Assembly: GCF_003576375.1 (NCBI RefSeq) | Contig: NZ_QWGE01000005.1 | Span: 1 to 64,000 of the forward strand | Source: Pontibacter oryzae | GTDB taxonomy: Bacteria > Bacteroidota > Bacteroidia > Cytophagales > Hymenobacteraceae | Direction: 5' to 3' | Length of the DNA stretch: 64,000 bases | Shown: piece after piece, positions 8,900 to 17,301 of the stretch | Layout: every line of letters starts with the position of its first letter | Position numbering within the stretch: position 1 is the stretch's first letter | Position numbers and translations under genes: made by a program | Notes under the pieces: model-generated | Databases searched by the model: none | Seen by the model: the letters and a program-made list of their open reading frames with translations, nothing else | What the model was told of the DNA's origin: nothing

Positions 8900-9457
8900 A
8901 TGTTAGAATTACTTAGCCAGCCTTGGCCGTGGTATACTTCAGGAATCCTGATTGCTTTTGTAATGGTGATCCTCCTGTTTTTTGGTAAATCGTTTGGCTT
9001 TTCGTCTAACCTGCGCGTGATATGCGCAGCCTGCGGTGCGGGCAAAACCACGAAATTCTTTGATTTTGACTGGCGCTCTCAGACCTGGAACCTGCTATTT
9101 GTGGTGGGTGCCGTACTGGGCGGATGGATCTCTTCTGAGTTCTTATCTAATGGCGACGTCGTACAAATCTCGCAGGAAACAATCCAGGACTTAAAGGCAT
9201 TGGGTATGTCGGCACCGGATGATCTGCAGCCAAACGAGCTCTTCAGTTTAGAGGCACTCTTTACCGTTAAAGGCTTCCTGATCATGTTGATCGGTGGTTT
9301 CATGATCGGTTTTGGATCGCGCTATGCTGGTGGTTGTACGTCGGGCCACGCCATCAGCGGTTTGTCTAACCTGCAGTTGCCATCGTTGATCGCCGTTATC
9401 GGTTTCTTCATTGGTGGCCTGATCATGACACACCTGCTGTTGCCGTTCATTTTATAA
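8900..9457 (+). CDS. YeeE/YedE family thiosulfate transporter, N-terminal half protein
   Basis: A 185-residue inner membrane protein with about four or five helices. It shows the family loops with conserved cysteines: VICAACGAGKTTKFFDFDW near residue 38 and RYAGGCTSGHAISGLSNLQ near residue 142. In YeeE these cysteines line the path for thiosulfate. In Escherichia coli one chain holds both halves; here the second half is the next gene, as in many Bacteroidota. It follows the rhodanese by 92 bases and probably shares its message. Confidence 0.9.
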   Translation: MLELLSQPWPWYTSGILIAFVMVILLFFGKSFGFSSNLRVICAACGAGKTTKFFDFDWRSQTWNLLFVVGAVLGGWISSEFLSNGDVVQISQETIQDLKALGMSAPDDLQPNELFSLEALFTVKGFLIMLIGGFMIGFGSRYAGGCTSGHAISGLSNLQLPSLIAVIGFFIGGLIMTHLLLPFIL

Positions 9458-9507
9458 GAACAGCAGCGCGCTAAAGCAATTATTCATTAACAAGAAACAG
9501 CATTACC

Positions 9508-9921
9508 GTGAAAGGATTAAAATATATAATAGCCGGCATTTTGTTTGGCATCGTGATGAGTAAATCGGAGGCGATCTCATGGTACAGAATTCAGGAGATG
9601 TTCCGATTCCAGGCCTTCCATATGTATGGTATCATTGGAACAGCCGTTGTACTGGGAGCCATCGCTACCTACTTGATCAAGAAGTTTAACATGAAGGATT
9701 ATCAGGGCAACCCGATCATCTTCACGCCAAAGGAGAAATCAGTTCCGCGTTACCTTATCGGGGGTACCATCTTCGGATTGGGCTGGGCCCTGACAGGCGC
9801 TTGCCCGGGACCGATGTTCGTGAACCTGGGGTATGGCTACTGGGCCATCTTAGTTGCCATAGTAGGCGCTTTAATTGGCACTTACCTATATGGTGTGCTG
9901 CGCGATAAGCTCCCTCACTAA
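9508..9921 (+). CDS. YeeE/YedE family protein (DUF6691), partner half of the thiosulfate transporter
   Basis: A 137-residue membrane protein with four helices and the family motif FGLGWALTGACPGPMFVNLGYG near residue 92, where the Cys is the predicted thiosulfate-contacting residue. It starts with GTG, 50 bases after the first half. The two proteins probably assemble into one channel. The coding sequence ends directly before a decayed MFS reading frame. Confidence 0.9.
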   Translation: MKGLKYIIAGILFGIVMSKSEAISWYRIQEMFRFQAFHMYGIIGTAVVLGAIATYLIKKFNMKDYQGNPIIFTPKEKSVPRYLIGGTIFGLGWALTGACPGPMFVNLGYGYWAILVAIVGALIGTYLYGVLRDKLPH

Positions 9922-9941
9922 GCTGGTGCAAGTCATAGTAA

Positions 9942-10223
9942 TTTGGGGTTTTCGTTTGTTGGCTCATAGTAACAGCCATAGTCCTACAAGGGGCTGGCAC
10001 AGCGCTGGTTTACCCTAACTTTTTAACGATAGTCTCCGAAAACATGCACCTCAGCCAGCAGCCACAAAGCACGGGCATTTTTAGGTTCTGGCGTGATTTT
10101 GGGTATGTAGCAGGAGCCACAGCCACAGATATGTTCAGCAACCTGTTTGGGCTGGAGGCTGTTTTGCTAAGTACGGCTGTATTTACCATTGGCGCAGGTA
10201 TACTTTGCGAGCCACGAATGTGA
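9942..10223 (+). pseudogene. Decayed C-terminal remnant of an MFS transporter
   Basis: An open frame of 93 codons with no start, bounded by a stop at 9939-9941, reads as the last third of a major facilitator protein. It contains LQGAGTALVYPNFLTIVSEN followed by GIFRFWRDFGYVAGA and a final LFGLEAVLLSTAVFTIGAGIL helix. This pattern (an Arg-Phe-Trp-Arg-Asp loop before a helix) is common in one MFS group. The N-terminal two thirds are absent from the window. It lies 21 bases after the YeeE/YedE gene, suggesting an MFS gene once belonged to this sulfur cluster and was lost by deletion. Confidence 0.7.
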
Positions 10224-10225
10224 TT

Positions 10226-10404
10226 CACTGTAAAGCAGCTCTGGCAAAGCCAGCAGTGTTGCCAAGTTGCATCGCATCGCTTGGTTTTGTATGTTTACCA
10301 ACGGGCATTCAGCGGATTTATACTTCGTCCGTGAAATCAAAAGTGGCTTAATTGTGTTATAAAACCATTCGCATCAAGTTACCACTGCTTTGCCAGCGTG
10401 GCGA
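10226..10404. repeat. Imperfect inverted repeat pair flanking about 130 bases
   Basis: CTGGCAAAGC with a nearby AGTG near 10240-10258 recurs in inverse orientation (CACTGCTTTGCCAG) at about 10383-10396. The left copy also folds on itself (CTGGC aaa GCCAG). This may be a small decayed mobile element or two hairpins. It lies just after the MFS remnant and before a small secreted protein gene. Confidence 0.3.
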
Positions 10405-10418
10405 TGTTTATTAAGCAT

Positions 10419-10784
10419 ATGAAAAACTACCTGCTTTTATTTATGAGTACTTTGCTCCTGCTGTTTGTACTGCCAAAAAATGGCAGCTATGCACAGCGCG
10501 TGCTGGGTATGGAGCAGCGTAGTGTAAAAACCAGCTGTGCTACCAAGCGCCCTGTAAAGCCAACCTGCGCTAGAAAGTGCCTTAAGCACCAAACGCATTC
10601 TGAGCAAATGCCAGGCGCAAATTTTGCCTCTGATTGCAGTCAGCAGGTATTTGCCGTTATTTCTCCGCAGGCAAGCTATACTATGTGGCACCCACTGCAA
10701 TTGCGCGAAATAGGCACCCCTGCTAGCCTCACTTACCTTTCTCCTGAACTTAAGATAGATCCGGAGCCCCCAAAATTAGCTTAA
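10419..10784 (+). CDS. Small secreted Cys/His-containing protein, unknown function
   Basis: A 121-residue protein with a signal peptide (MKNYLLLF... to about SYAQ). I chose the ATG at 10419 rather than the in-frame GTG at 10398 because the signal peptide starts there. The mature part is short and basic and has several cysteines (TSCATK, PTCARKC, SDCSQQ). I do not recognise the family. It lies 129 bases before the DoxX-DsrE gene in the same direction and may be a periplasmic thiol or metal partner in sulfur handling; that is guesswork from position. Confidence 0.6.
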   Translation: MKNYLLLFMSTLLLLFVLPKNGSYAQRVLGMEQRSVKTSCATKRPVKPTCARKCLKHQTHSEQMPGANFASDCSQQVFAVISPQASYTMWHPLQLREIGTPASLTYLSPELKIDPEPPKLA

Positions 10785-10913
10785 GTCTTTTAATCAGCCT
10801 CTTAACAGGTCAACTTACTTTGGCCAGGTATGCTTGTGCTTTGCCCGTGAACATGCGTGCACATGCCGCCTTAGCGCATTAAAATCAACTTAAGATTAAT
10901 TTTATACCCCTTT

Positions 10914-11798
10914 ATGGATACTTCTTTTTATCAGAAGCTCTCATTTTTAGTGCTTCGTATCATGAGCAGCTTTATATTTATAGCTGCCGGTTTTAACCAC
11001 CTAGTGCATACTGCTGGTGCAGCTGCGCGCCTACAGCAATCCGAGTTAAGCCAACTTGCCACTTGGATGGCACCCGCAGAAACGCTTGTTATACTTTCTG
11101 GTACCGGTTTGCTCCTTGGTGGCGTAGCCCTGCTTCTGGGCTTTAAAACAAGGTTGGCCGCACTGCTGCTTTTAGCTATACTTGTACCTATCACCGTAAC
11201 CGTGCAGCTAACCAACCCAGAGGGGCTTGGGCCAATGTTTAAAAACATTGCCATTGCAGGCTCCTTGGTTTTCTTTAGCCTGAACGGCGCTTTATACTTT
11301 GGCCTAGATCAGGTTTTGCGCCAAAACAGCAGACAAATAGTGCCAATGAGCAAAGAAAAGCTAGGCGCAGTACTGGCACTTAGTTTGGTCGGTGTATTTA
11401 GCTCTTGCGCTACAACGTCTTCGGCAACACAGGCATTGGCTGCACAGAGCCAAGCGCTTGCGGCACATAAGTACGCTGTGCTCATCAGCCAGCCCAGCCA
11501 CCTGAAAGCCGCCGTTAATACCGCTGGAACCATCACCGCCGAAAGCACTTACAAGCGCGAGAATTTCGTGATTATGGCATGTGGCAAATCGGTAGAGGCT
11601 TTTGTAAAAGGCGGCGACATGGCCGAAGCAATTGATGCAGGCAGAAAAGCTGGCGTAACCTACCGTGTTTGTGGCATGTCGATGAAAAAATTTGAGCTCG
11701 ATAAAAGCATGTTAGTGGACGGCGTGGAGGTTGTACCAAACGGCCTCACGCATATGTTCGATTTACAGTTGCAAGGTTACCACACCGTAGAGTTGTAA
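10914..11798 (+). CDS. DoxX-like membrane domain fused to a DsrE-like sulfur-relay domain
   Basis: A 294-residue protein in two parts. Residues 1-145 form a four-helix DoxX-type membrane domain (LRIMSSFIFIAAGFNHLVH, then GLLLGGVALLLGFKTRLAAL). Residues about 185-294 are a DsrE/YchN-like domain with conserved cysteines (VIMACGKS and YRVCGMSM). Between them lies a fifth hydrophobic stretch ending LVGVFSSCATT, which looks exactly like a lipoprotein signal and lipobox. So the DsrE part is probably periplasmic, and a lipoprotein gene seems to have been joined in frame to a doxX gene. DoxX relatives act in thiosulfate:quinone oxidoreduction; DsrE proteins carry persulfide sulfur. There is no stop between the halves. 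Confidence 0.82.
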   Translation: MDTSFYQKLSFLVLRIMSSFIFIAAGFNHLVHTAGAAARLQQSELSQLATWMAPAETLVILSGTGLLLGGVALLLGFKTRLAALLLLAILVPITVTVQLTNPEGLGPMFKNIAIAGSLVFFSLNGALYFGLDQVLRQNSRQIVPMSKEKLGAVLALSLVGVFSSCATTSSATQALAAQSQALAAHKYAVLISQPSHLKAAVNTAGTITAESTYKRENFVIMACGKSVEAFVKGGDMAEAIDAGRKAGVTYRVCGMSMKKFELDKSMLVDGVEVVPNGLTHMFDLQLQGYHTVEL

Positions 11799-11840
11799 TT
11801 ATTACAAAAAAGATAATCTAAATCAGAAAGATAAAATATC

Positions 11841-12464
11841 ATGGAAAAGAAGAAATTTTCAATCAAAAACATACCCGGATGGGCCGTTATGCTAGCTGTG
11901 TTCGCAACTTTATATTTTACCGGACTTCATACAGAGGCTATCGGGCAGGTGCAACGCCTGTTATTGGCGACTGGTATTAAGAAAGCAAATGTAACTGAAG
12001 AGACTATACCTGCAAATACTACAACCCCAACCGAATCCAGCGGATCAAGTATGGCTGGCGCGGGCTTTAAAATGCGTACCCTCGATGGCAAAACCGTCAG
12101 TTTTGAAAGCCTGAAAGGCAAAGTAGTTTTCCTGAACATCTGGGCTACCTGGTGCCCGCCTTGCATCGCCGAAATGCCCAACATCCAAAGCTTATACGAC
12201 AAAATCGGCTCGGACAAAATAGCGTTCGTGATGCTTTCAGTGGACGAAGGCGGCGTGGAAAAAGTCCAGAAATTTATTGACAAGAAAGGCTTTACCCTGC
12301 CAGTATACATGCCTACAAGCCAGCTGCCGCAGGAGTTTTATTCCAATGCTATCCCTACTACTTTTATCATTTCACCAGAAGGCAAGATTGTAGGCAAACA
12401 GGAAGGTATGGCAGAATATGACACGCAGGAGGTTCGCGACTTTCTGCAAGGTATGGTTAAGTAA
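11841..12464 (+). CDS. TlpA-like membrane-anchored thioredoxin-fold protein
   Basis: A 207-residue protein with an N-terminal membrane anchor (about residues 12-32), a Thr/Ser-rich linker and a TlpA/ResA thioredoxin domain (about 70-205). The active site is WATWCPPCIAEMP near residue 105, and the cis-Pro loop is IPTTF near 170. It should work outside the inner membrane as a thiol-disulfide reductant, for example for cytochrome c maturation, or here possibly for releasing sulfur from periplasmic DsrE or rhodanese proteins. It is 42 bases after the DoxX-DsrE gene and in line with a rhodanese lipoprotein. A small dyad (ATGCCG...CGGCAT, about 12478-12507) follows. Confidence 0.9.
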   Translation: MEKKKFSIKNIPGWAVMLAVFATLYFTGLHTEAIGQVQRLLLATGIKKANVTEETIPANTTTPTESSGSSMAGAGFKMRTLDGKTVSFESLKGKVVFLNIWATWCPPCIAEMPNIQSLYDKIGSDKIAFVMLSVDEGGVEKVQKFIDKKGFTLPVYMPTSQLPQEFYSNAIPTTFIISPEGKIVGKQEGMAEYDTQEVRDFLQGMVK

Positions 12465-12545
12465 ACCTGAAACACGTATGCCGGTGGCAAACCAGCTGTC
12501 GGCATATGCTATTAATATTTGAGATTCACTTACAAATAAGCACAT

Positions 12546-12986
12546 ATGCAACGAAACACGCTATTTTTAGGCATTGTTATGCTCTTCGCCTCTTGTAATT
12601 CTGCTACCGACACAAACACGGAGGCTACCGACAGTGCCATAACCCAGTCGGAAATTGGCCAGGCAGCAGCCGTGCAAAGCGTAGGCAGCCACATTGCAAA
12701 AAGCTTGCTGGCGCAGCAGCCCGAAATTATAGTGTTGGATGTACGCACACCGGAAGAGTTTGAAGCAGGACACCTTGAAAAAGCGCAACTGCTAAACATC
12801 TATGACCAGAGCTTTGAACAGCGCCTGCAAGAACTCGATAAAACCAAAACCTACCTAGTTTATTGTGCTGTGGGTGGCCGAAGCAACCAGGCAGTGCAAG
12901 CCATGAATAAAATGGGCTTTAATAAGGTATACGATGCCACAGAAGGTTTTATGGCGCTTAAGAGTGCGGGCGTGCCTGTAAAGTAA
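12546..12986 (+). CDS. Rhodanese-like lipoprotein
   Basis: A 146-residue protein with a short lipoprotein signal (MLFASCNS, Cys about residue 17) followed by an acidic linker and one rhodanese domain (about 50-146). The active loop is YCAVGGRS with the nucleophilic Cys, and the domain opens with IVLDVRTPEEFEAGHLEKA. Being lipidated, it should act on the periplasmic face, unlike the cytoplasmic rhodanese at 8481. It lies between a TlpA thioredoxin and a fatty acid hydroxylase-like gene (21 bases further on), all on one strand. Confidence 0.9.
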   Translation: MQRNTLFLGIVMLFASCNSATDTNTEATDSAITQSEIGQAAAVQSVGSHIAKSLLAQQPEIIVLDVRTPEEFEAGHLEKAQLLNIYDQSFEQRLQELDKTKTYLVYCAVGGRSNQAVQAMNKMGFNKVYDATEGFMALKSAGVPVK

Positions 12987-13007
12987 TCCCTTATAAGCGA
13001 TAATAGT

Positions 13008-13928
13008 ATGGAAAAATACTGGAATACCTTTTTTAGGTCTTTCTCAGATTACGGGAATTACCTGTGGAATGAAATTTTAAACCCGAGCTGGGGCAACTAC
13101 TTCTATTGGCTGATCGGCTTGTCGCTGTTTTTCTGGCTACTGGAGATCATTGCCCCCTGGCGGCAGCATCAGGCAAAGATTCGCATTGATTTCTGGCTCG
13201 ATGGCTTTTACATGTTCTTTAACTTTTTCCTGTTCTCGCTCGTTGGTTTCAATGCAGTTTCTAATGTAGGAGTTGAGGCTTTCAACGATTTCTTGGGCCT
13301 GTTTGGGATTACCAACCTCGTGGCTTTCGAGGTGCAGTCGTGGCCGGTATGGGCGCAGTTACTAACCTTGTTCATTGTACGTGACTTTATACAATGGAAC
13401 GTACACCGCCTGCTACACCGCTTCGAGTTCCTGTGGAATTTCCATAAGGTGCACCACTCGGTACAGCAGATGGGTTTTGCTGCTCACCTGCGCTTCCATT
13501 GGGGTGAAACGGTGGTATACCGCACCCTTGAGTACATTCCGCTGGCCATGATCGGCTTTGGCATTCAAGACTTCTTCCTGGTGCACATTTTCGCCACGGC
13601 AGTGGGGCATTTTAACCACTCAAACTTTAAGGTTCCTCTAGGTCCATTCCGCTTTTTGTTCAACAACCCGCAGATGCATATCTGGCACCATGCCAAGCAT
13701 ATGCCACGGCGTTACGGTGCAAACTATGGCATTACGCTAAGCGTTTGGGATTACCTGTTCGGAACTGCTTACGAGCCTGAAGATGGACGTGATATCGAGC
13801 TTGGGTTTGATGAAGTGGAACACTATCCGAAGTCGTTTCTGGAGCAGCAGTTATACCCCTTTCGGGAGAATTTGGAAGTTAGGCCTAAACCCGAAGCTGT
13901 AAGTAATCCAAAACGGGAAACAGCATAA
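13008..13928 (+). CDS. Sterol desaturase/fatty acid hydroxylase superfamily protein
   Basis: A 306-residue membrane protein with four or five helices and the histidine boxes of di-iron oxygenases: HRLLHR near residue 130, FHKVHHS near 145, and HIWHHAKHM near 225. The family hydroxylates or desaturates fatty acyl, sterol or carotenoid substrates with O2. I cannot name the substrate. It begins 21 bases after the rhodanese lipoprotein and closes the island; a strong terminator follows at once. Confidence 0.88.
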   Translation: MEKYWNTFFRSFSDYGNYLWNEILNPSWGNYFYWLIGLSLFFWLLEIIAPWRQHQAKIRIDFWLDGFYMFFNFFLFSLVGFNAVSNVGVEAFNDFLGLFGITNLVAFEVQSWPVWAQLLTLFIVRDFIQWNVHRLLHRFEFLWNFHKVHHSVQQMGFAAHLRFHWGETVVYRTLEYIPLAMIGFGIQDFFLVHIFATAVGHFNHSNFKVPLGPFRFLFNNPQMHIWHHAKHMPRRYGANYGITLSVWDYLFGTAYEPEDGRDIELGFDEVEHYPKSFLEQQLYPFRENLEVRPKPEAVSNPKRETA

Positions 13929-13967
13929 AAGAAGAGAGCAGCCGGGTATGGCTACTCTCTTCTTTTA
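13927..13967 (+). terminator. Intrinsic terminator closing the sulfur island
   Basis: A long stem (AAAAGAAGAGAGCAGCC with GGCTACTCTCTTCTTTT, one mismatch) and a 6-base loop, overlapping the last base or two of the preceding stop region. The A-rich left and T-rich right arms let it work in both directions. Confidence 0.82.
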
Positions 13968-14583
13968 TAGCTAAAATTAAGGTTTACTTCAATGTAAAAA
14001 CCTACCCCTGCCCCTCCAATGAGAGGTATTTCCACTATGGCCTTTTAAACTGGAAATTCTTCACGAGGCTCACCCTCCAAGCGCTCTCTGAGCAGAAAGG
14101 TGTAAAAAGGCTCGATTCCTCACTCCCGCGGAAACAGGAACCTGTTCCTATCTGCAATCCGGGTATAATAATGGGTCGTTTCTATTTCTCAGTTTTATAT
14201 CCCAGCCTTCCGCTAAACAGCTAAGTGTTTTTAGCGAAGAGAAGTATAAGTTTGGTCCGTTCAAGCCGATTATTGCAGCAAAGTAAAAATGATTTGTTTT
14301 GAGTGCTGCACTTTAACAGGGAGAACTATATTTAAAAGCCGTAGGTAATGCTGATCCTCGACCTTACCTACAGCCCCAATTTATGCTGCTGTCATTTGTG
14401 CTTTAAGCTTACTTCTAGGCATCGCATAACTAGTTAACACTTAATAGAAAGTTTCTGATGAGAATATGGCATACTTTGTAAGCAAGGTTGTTTTAATCAT
14501 CTGAATAACCAGATAGGCAAAGCAGTTTAGTATATGATATCTCATCAAGTGGTTTATTTTCTTACAGAATGTAGCAAACTAAC
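13968..14583. other. 616-base intergenic region with hairpins
   Basis: No open frame of note. Dyads are present at 14152-14165 (AGGAAC / GTTCCT), 14212-14237 (CGCTAAA / TTTAGCG) and about 14341-14376 (GTAGGTAA / TTACCTAC, 18-base loop). The last lies about 200 bases beyond the stop of the minus-strand ATPase gene and could end its transcript. The first part has a C-rich tract (CCTACCCCTGCCCCTCC). Confidence 0.45.
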
Positions 14584-17301
14584 TTAGCTTTTGCCATTCG
14601 CCACTTTCAGCCGGATAAGTTTTTCAATCGATACAATAGTGAACAGCAAAACACCTGCCCCGGCAATTCGCATCCACGACAAGAAGCCAATCGGGCTAGA
14701 GTGAAAGAGTTGGTTCATAAAAGGGACGTAGATAAAGATCATTTGAGATGCCAACATAGCCAGTATACCGTAATATACCCATGGATTAGAGAAATAACCT
14801 ATTTGGCGCATAGGTCTGATAAGTGAGCGACAATTCAAAAGGTAAGCCGATTCCAAAACTATAAATACAGTGGTTGCTACCGTTTGCGCCTCTGCCATAT
14901 TAGCTCCAACCACACGCCTTTCATAGAGGTACAAGCCGAAGGATGCAATCAATAGTAGCGATCCAACCAAAAGCGTTCGCATTATTAACTCATAGCCTAA
15001 GATAGGCAGGTTAACAGGGCGCGGGGGTCGGTTCATGATATCTGGCTCCTTTGGCTCAAATGCAAGCATTAAGCCCAGGAACACTGCTGTGGTCATGTTT
15101 ATCCAGAGGATTTGAACCGGTTGGATAGGTAGGCTCGCTCCAATAGCAATGGCAGCCAAGATTACTAACCCCTCTCCTAAGTTCGTTGGTAAGGTCCAGA
15201 CAATAAATTTAGTCAGGTTATCATAAACGGCACGACCTTCTTCCACAGCGCCTTCTATCGATGAGAAATTATCATCTGTAAGCACCATATCCGCTGCGTC
15301 TTTTGCCACGTCAGTTCCCGTAATACCCATTGCAATGCCAATATTTGCCTGCTTTAAGGCAGGGCCATCGTTCACGCCGTCCCCAGTCATGGCAACTACC
15401 TTTCCACGGGCTTGGAGTGATTTTACCAGCCTTAATTTCTGCTCAGGAGCGACCCGGGCAAATACAGCAGTATGCACAACCAGCTCTTCTACCTCTTGAT
15501 CATCCATTGACTGAATGTCTTTACCTGTGACCGCTACTAGTTTCCCATCCTTGGAGCTTCCTTGCAAGCCTATCTGCCCTGCTATAGTCGAGGCTGTTAC
15601 AGCATGGTCTCCAGTAATCATTTTAACATCGATTCCTGCTTTTTGGCATAACTTCACTGCTTCGATGGCTTCTTTGCGGGGTGGGTCTATCATTCCCTGT
15701 AATCCCAAAAATGTAAGGTTATTAGATACAGAAGTATGCTGAAGCGTACTCGTACTCTCTGATGGTTCAAGCACAGCAAAGGCCAAAACACGCAACCCAA
15801 GAGCAGCCATGCGGTCTACCTCTGCGCTTATACTCTCCTTATCTATCATGCCCGCTGAGCCGTTGGGCTCCATTGCATACGCGCAACGTGTTAACACTGC
15901 CTCTATAGAGCCTTTTATAAAGATGACAGGTTTTGCAGCCGCGTGCAATGTTGCCATGTATTGGTATTCAGATTCAAAAGGAATTGTATCGATACGTGGA
16001 AATTCTTGCAATAAGGAGTCTTCTTGAAGTCCTAGTTTACGGGCTGCAACCAGCACAGCACCTTCGGTTGGGTCGCCATCAATTACCCATCGGTCGTCTT
16101 GTTGCCTTAAAATACTTTCGTTGCACAGCATCCCAGCGTTTAAGCACATTATAAGGGCCTGGTTCTGGTTAGGATCCAAAGCTGCATCGCCTGCTAATAT
16201 ATCTCCTACTGGCTGATATCCTAAACCGGTCGCTTTGTAATAGCCTCCACCCGCAAATATCTCCTGAACAGTCATCTGGTTTTCGGTGAGTGTGCCCGTT
16301 TTGTCGGAGCAAATAACGTTGGTGCTCCCCAGCGTCTCCACTGCCACTAACTTTCTTATTATAGCCCTCCTAGCTGCCATTTTAGACACGCCTAGAGATA
16401 ACATAATCGTGACTGCCACGGGTAGGCCTTCTGGAATTGTGCCAACAGCAAGCGCGACAGCCACCATAAACATCTCTCCGGCTGCCTCTCCTCGTAGTAG
16501 GCCAACGCCAAATACAATACAGGAAAGCGTGACGATAACTTGCAGTAAAAGGTGGCTGAACTTTTTTATTTTGATGGTTAAAGGTGTTTGCAATTCCTCA
16601 GCGCTTAGTATGGATTTTTGGATTTTGCCTACCTCAGTAGCATCTCCTGTAGCCACTACAATACCTCTACCCTGCCCATACGTCACCACTGTGGAGGCAT
16701 ACCCAAGACAAAACCTGTCACCTAGTACTTCATCCGCCAAAACTGGCTCTGTGCTTTTTTCAACAGCCACGGATTCACCTGTTAGTGCCGACTCGTCGAC
16801 TTTCATGTTTCTGACGTAAAATAGCCGCATATCTGCCGGTATTTTATCCCCGGACTGCACCAACACAATATCACCAGGTACTAGCAGTTGGGCATCTATA
16901 ACCTGCTTTTTACCATTTCTAACTACCTGAGCCCGCAATGCCATCCCCTTGGCTAGCGCGTCGATTGCCTTCAAAGCGCTTGACTCCTGTATAAACCCAA
17001 TAACGGCATTAATGAAAACCACCGCAAATATGACTACCGCATCCAGGTACTCGCCCAGGGCCAGGGTAACAGCAGTGGCTACTAAAAGTATGTAAATGAG
17101 AGGCTGATTAAACTGAAGAAGGAACCGGACTAAGGCACTCTGCTCTTGTCTTGCTGTGATAGCGTTACGCCCGTACTGTGTTAGCCTAGCGTCAGCTTCG
17201 TCGCTTGTTAGACCAGAACTTGTCGATACCTGTAAATGAGATTCCACCTCAGCTATCTCAAGGCTATGCCAATTATTCTTATTTATTGGTTGCATACCCA
17301 C
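14584..17301 (-). CDS. P2-type cation-transporting ATPase
   Basis: A 905-residue pump with ten predicted membrane helices. All catalytic motifs are present: TGES near residue 173, PEGLP in helix M4 near 297, the phosphorylated DKTGTLT near 334 and GDGVNDGPAL near 650. It resembles calcium pumps (Glu of PEGLP; Asn and Glu of PTNLGEG in M5), but the M6 Asp of SERCA (NLVTDG) is Ala (NMTTAV), so the ion may not be calcium. That comparison is mine, by eye. It is a single gene with more than 500 bases of non-coding DNA on each side. Confidence 0.9.
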   Translation of the reverse strand: MGMQPINKNNWHSLEIAEVESHLQVSTSSGLTSDEADARLTQYGRNAITARQEQSALVRFLLQFNQPLIYILLVATAVTLALGEYLDAVVIFAVVFINAVIGFIQESSALKAIDALAKGMALRAQVVRNGKKQVIDAQLLVPGDIVLVQSGDKIPADMRLFYVRNMKVDESALTGESVAVEKSTEPVLADEVLGDRFCLGYASTVVTYGQGRGIVVATGDATEVGKIQKSILSAEELQTPLTIKIKKFSHLLLQVIVTLSCIVFGVGLLRGEAAGEMFMVAVALAVGTIPEGLPVAVTIMLSLGVSKMAARRAIIRKLVAVETLGSTNVICSDKTGTLTENQMTVQEIFAGGGYYKATGLGYQPVGDILAGDAALDPNQNQALIMCLNAGMLCNESILRQQDDRWVIDGDPTEGAVLVAARKLGLQEDSLLQEFPRIDTIPFESEYQYMATLHAAAKPVIFIKGSIEAVLTRCAYAMEPNGSAGMIDKESISAEVDRMAALGLRVLAFAVLEPSESTSTLQHTSVSNNLTFLGLQGMIDPPRKEAIEAVKLCQKAGIDVKMITGDHAVTASTIAGQIGLQGSSKDGKLVAVTGKDIQSMDDQEVEELVVHTAVFARVAPEQKLRLVKSLQARGKVVAMTGDGVNDGPALKQANIGIAMGITGTDVAKDAADMVLTDDNFSSIEGAVEEGRAVYDNLTKFIVWTLPTNLGEGLVILAAIAIGASLPIQPVQILWINMTTAVFLGLMLAFEPKEPDIMNRPPRPVNLPILGYELIMRTLLVGSLLLIASFGLYLYERRVVGANMAEAQTVATTVFIVLESAYLLNCRSLIRPMRQIGYFSNPWVYYGILAMLASQMIFIYVPFMNQLFHSSPIGFLSWMRIAGAGVLLFTIVSIEKLIRLKVANGKS

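Noticed and set aside
10225-10236. GTGATTCAC as a fifth Crp operator
   Set aside because: The half-sites overlap (no 6-base spacer) and no -7 box sits at the required distance.
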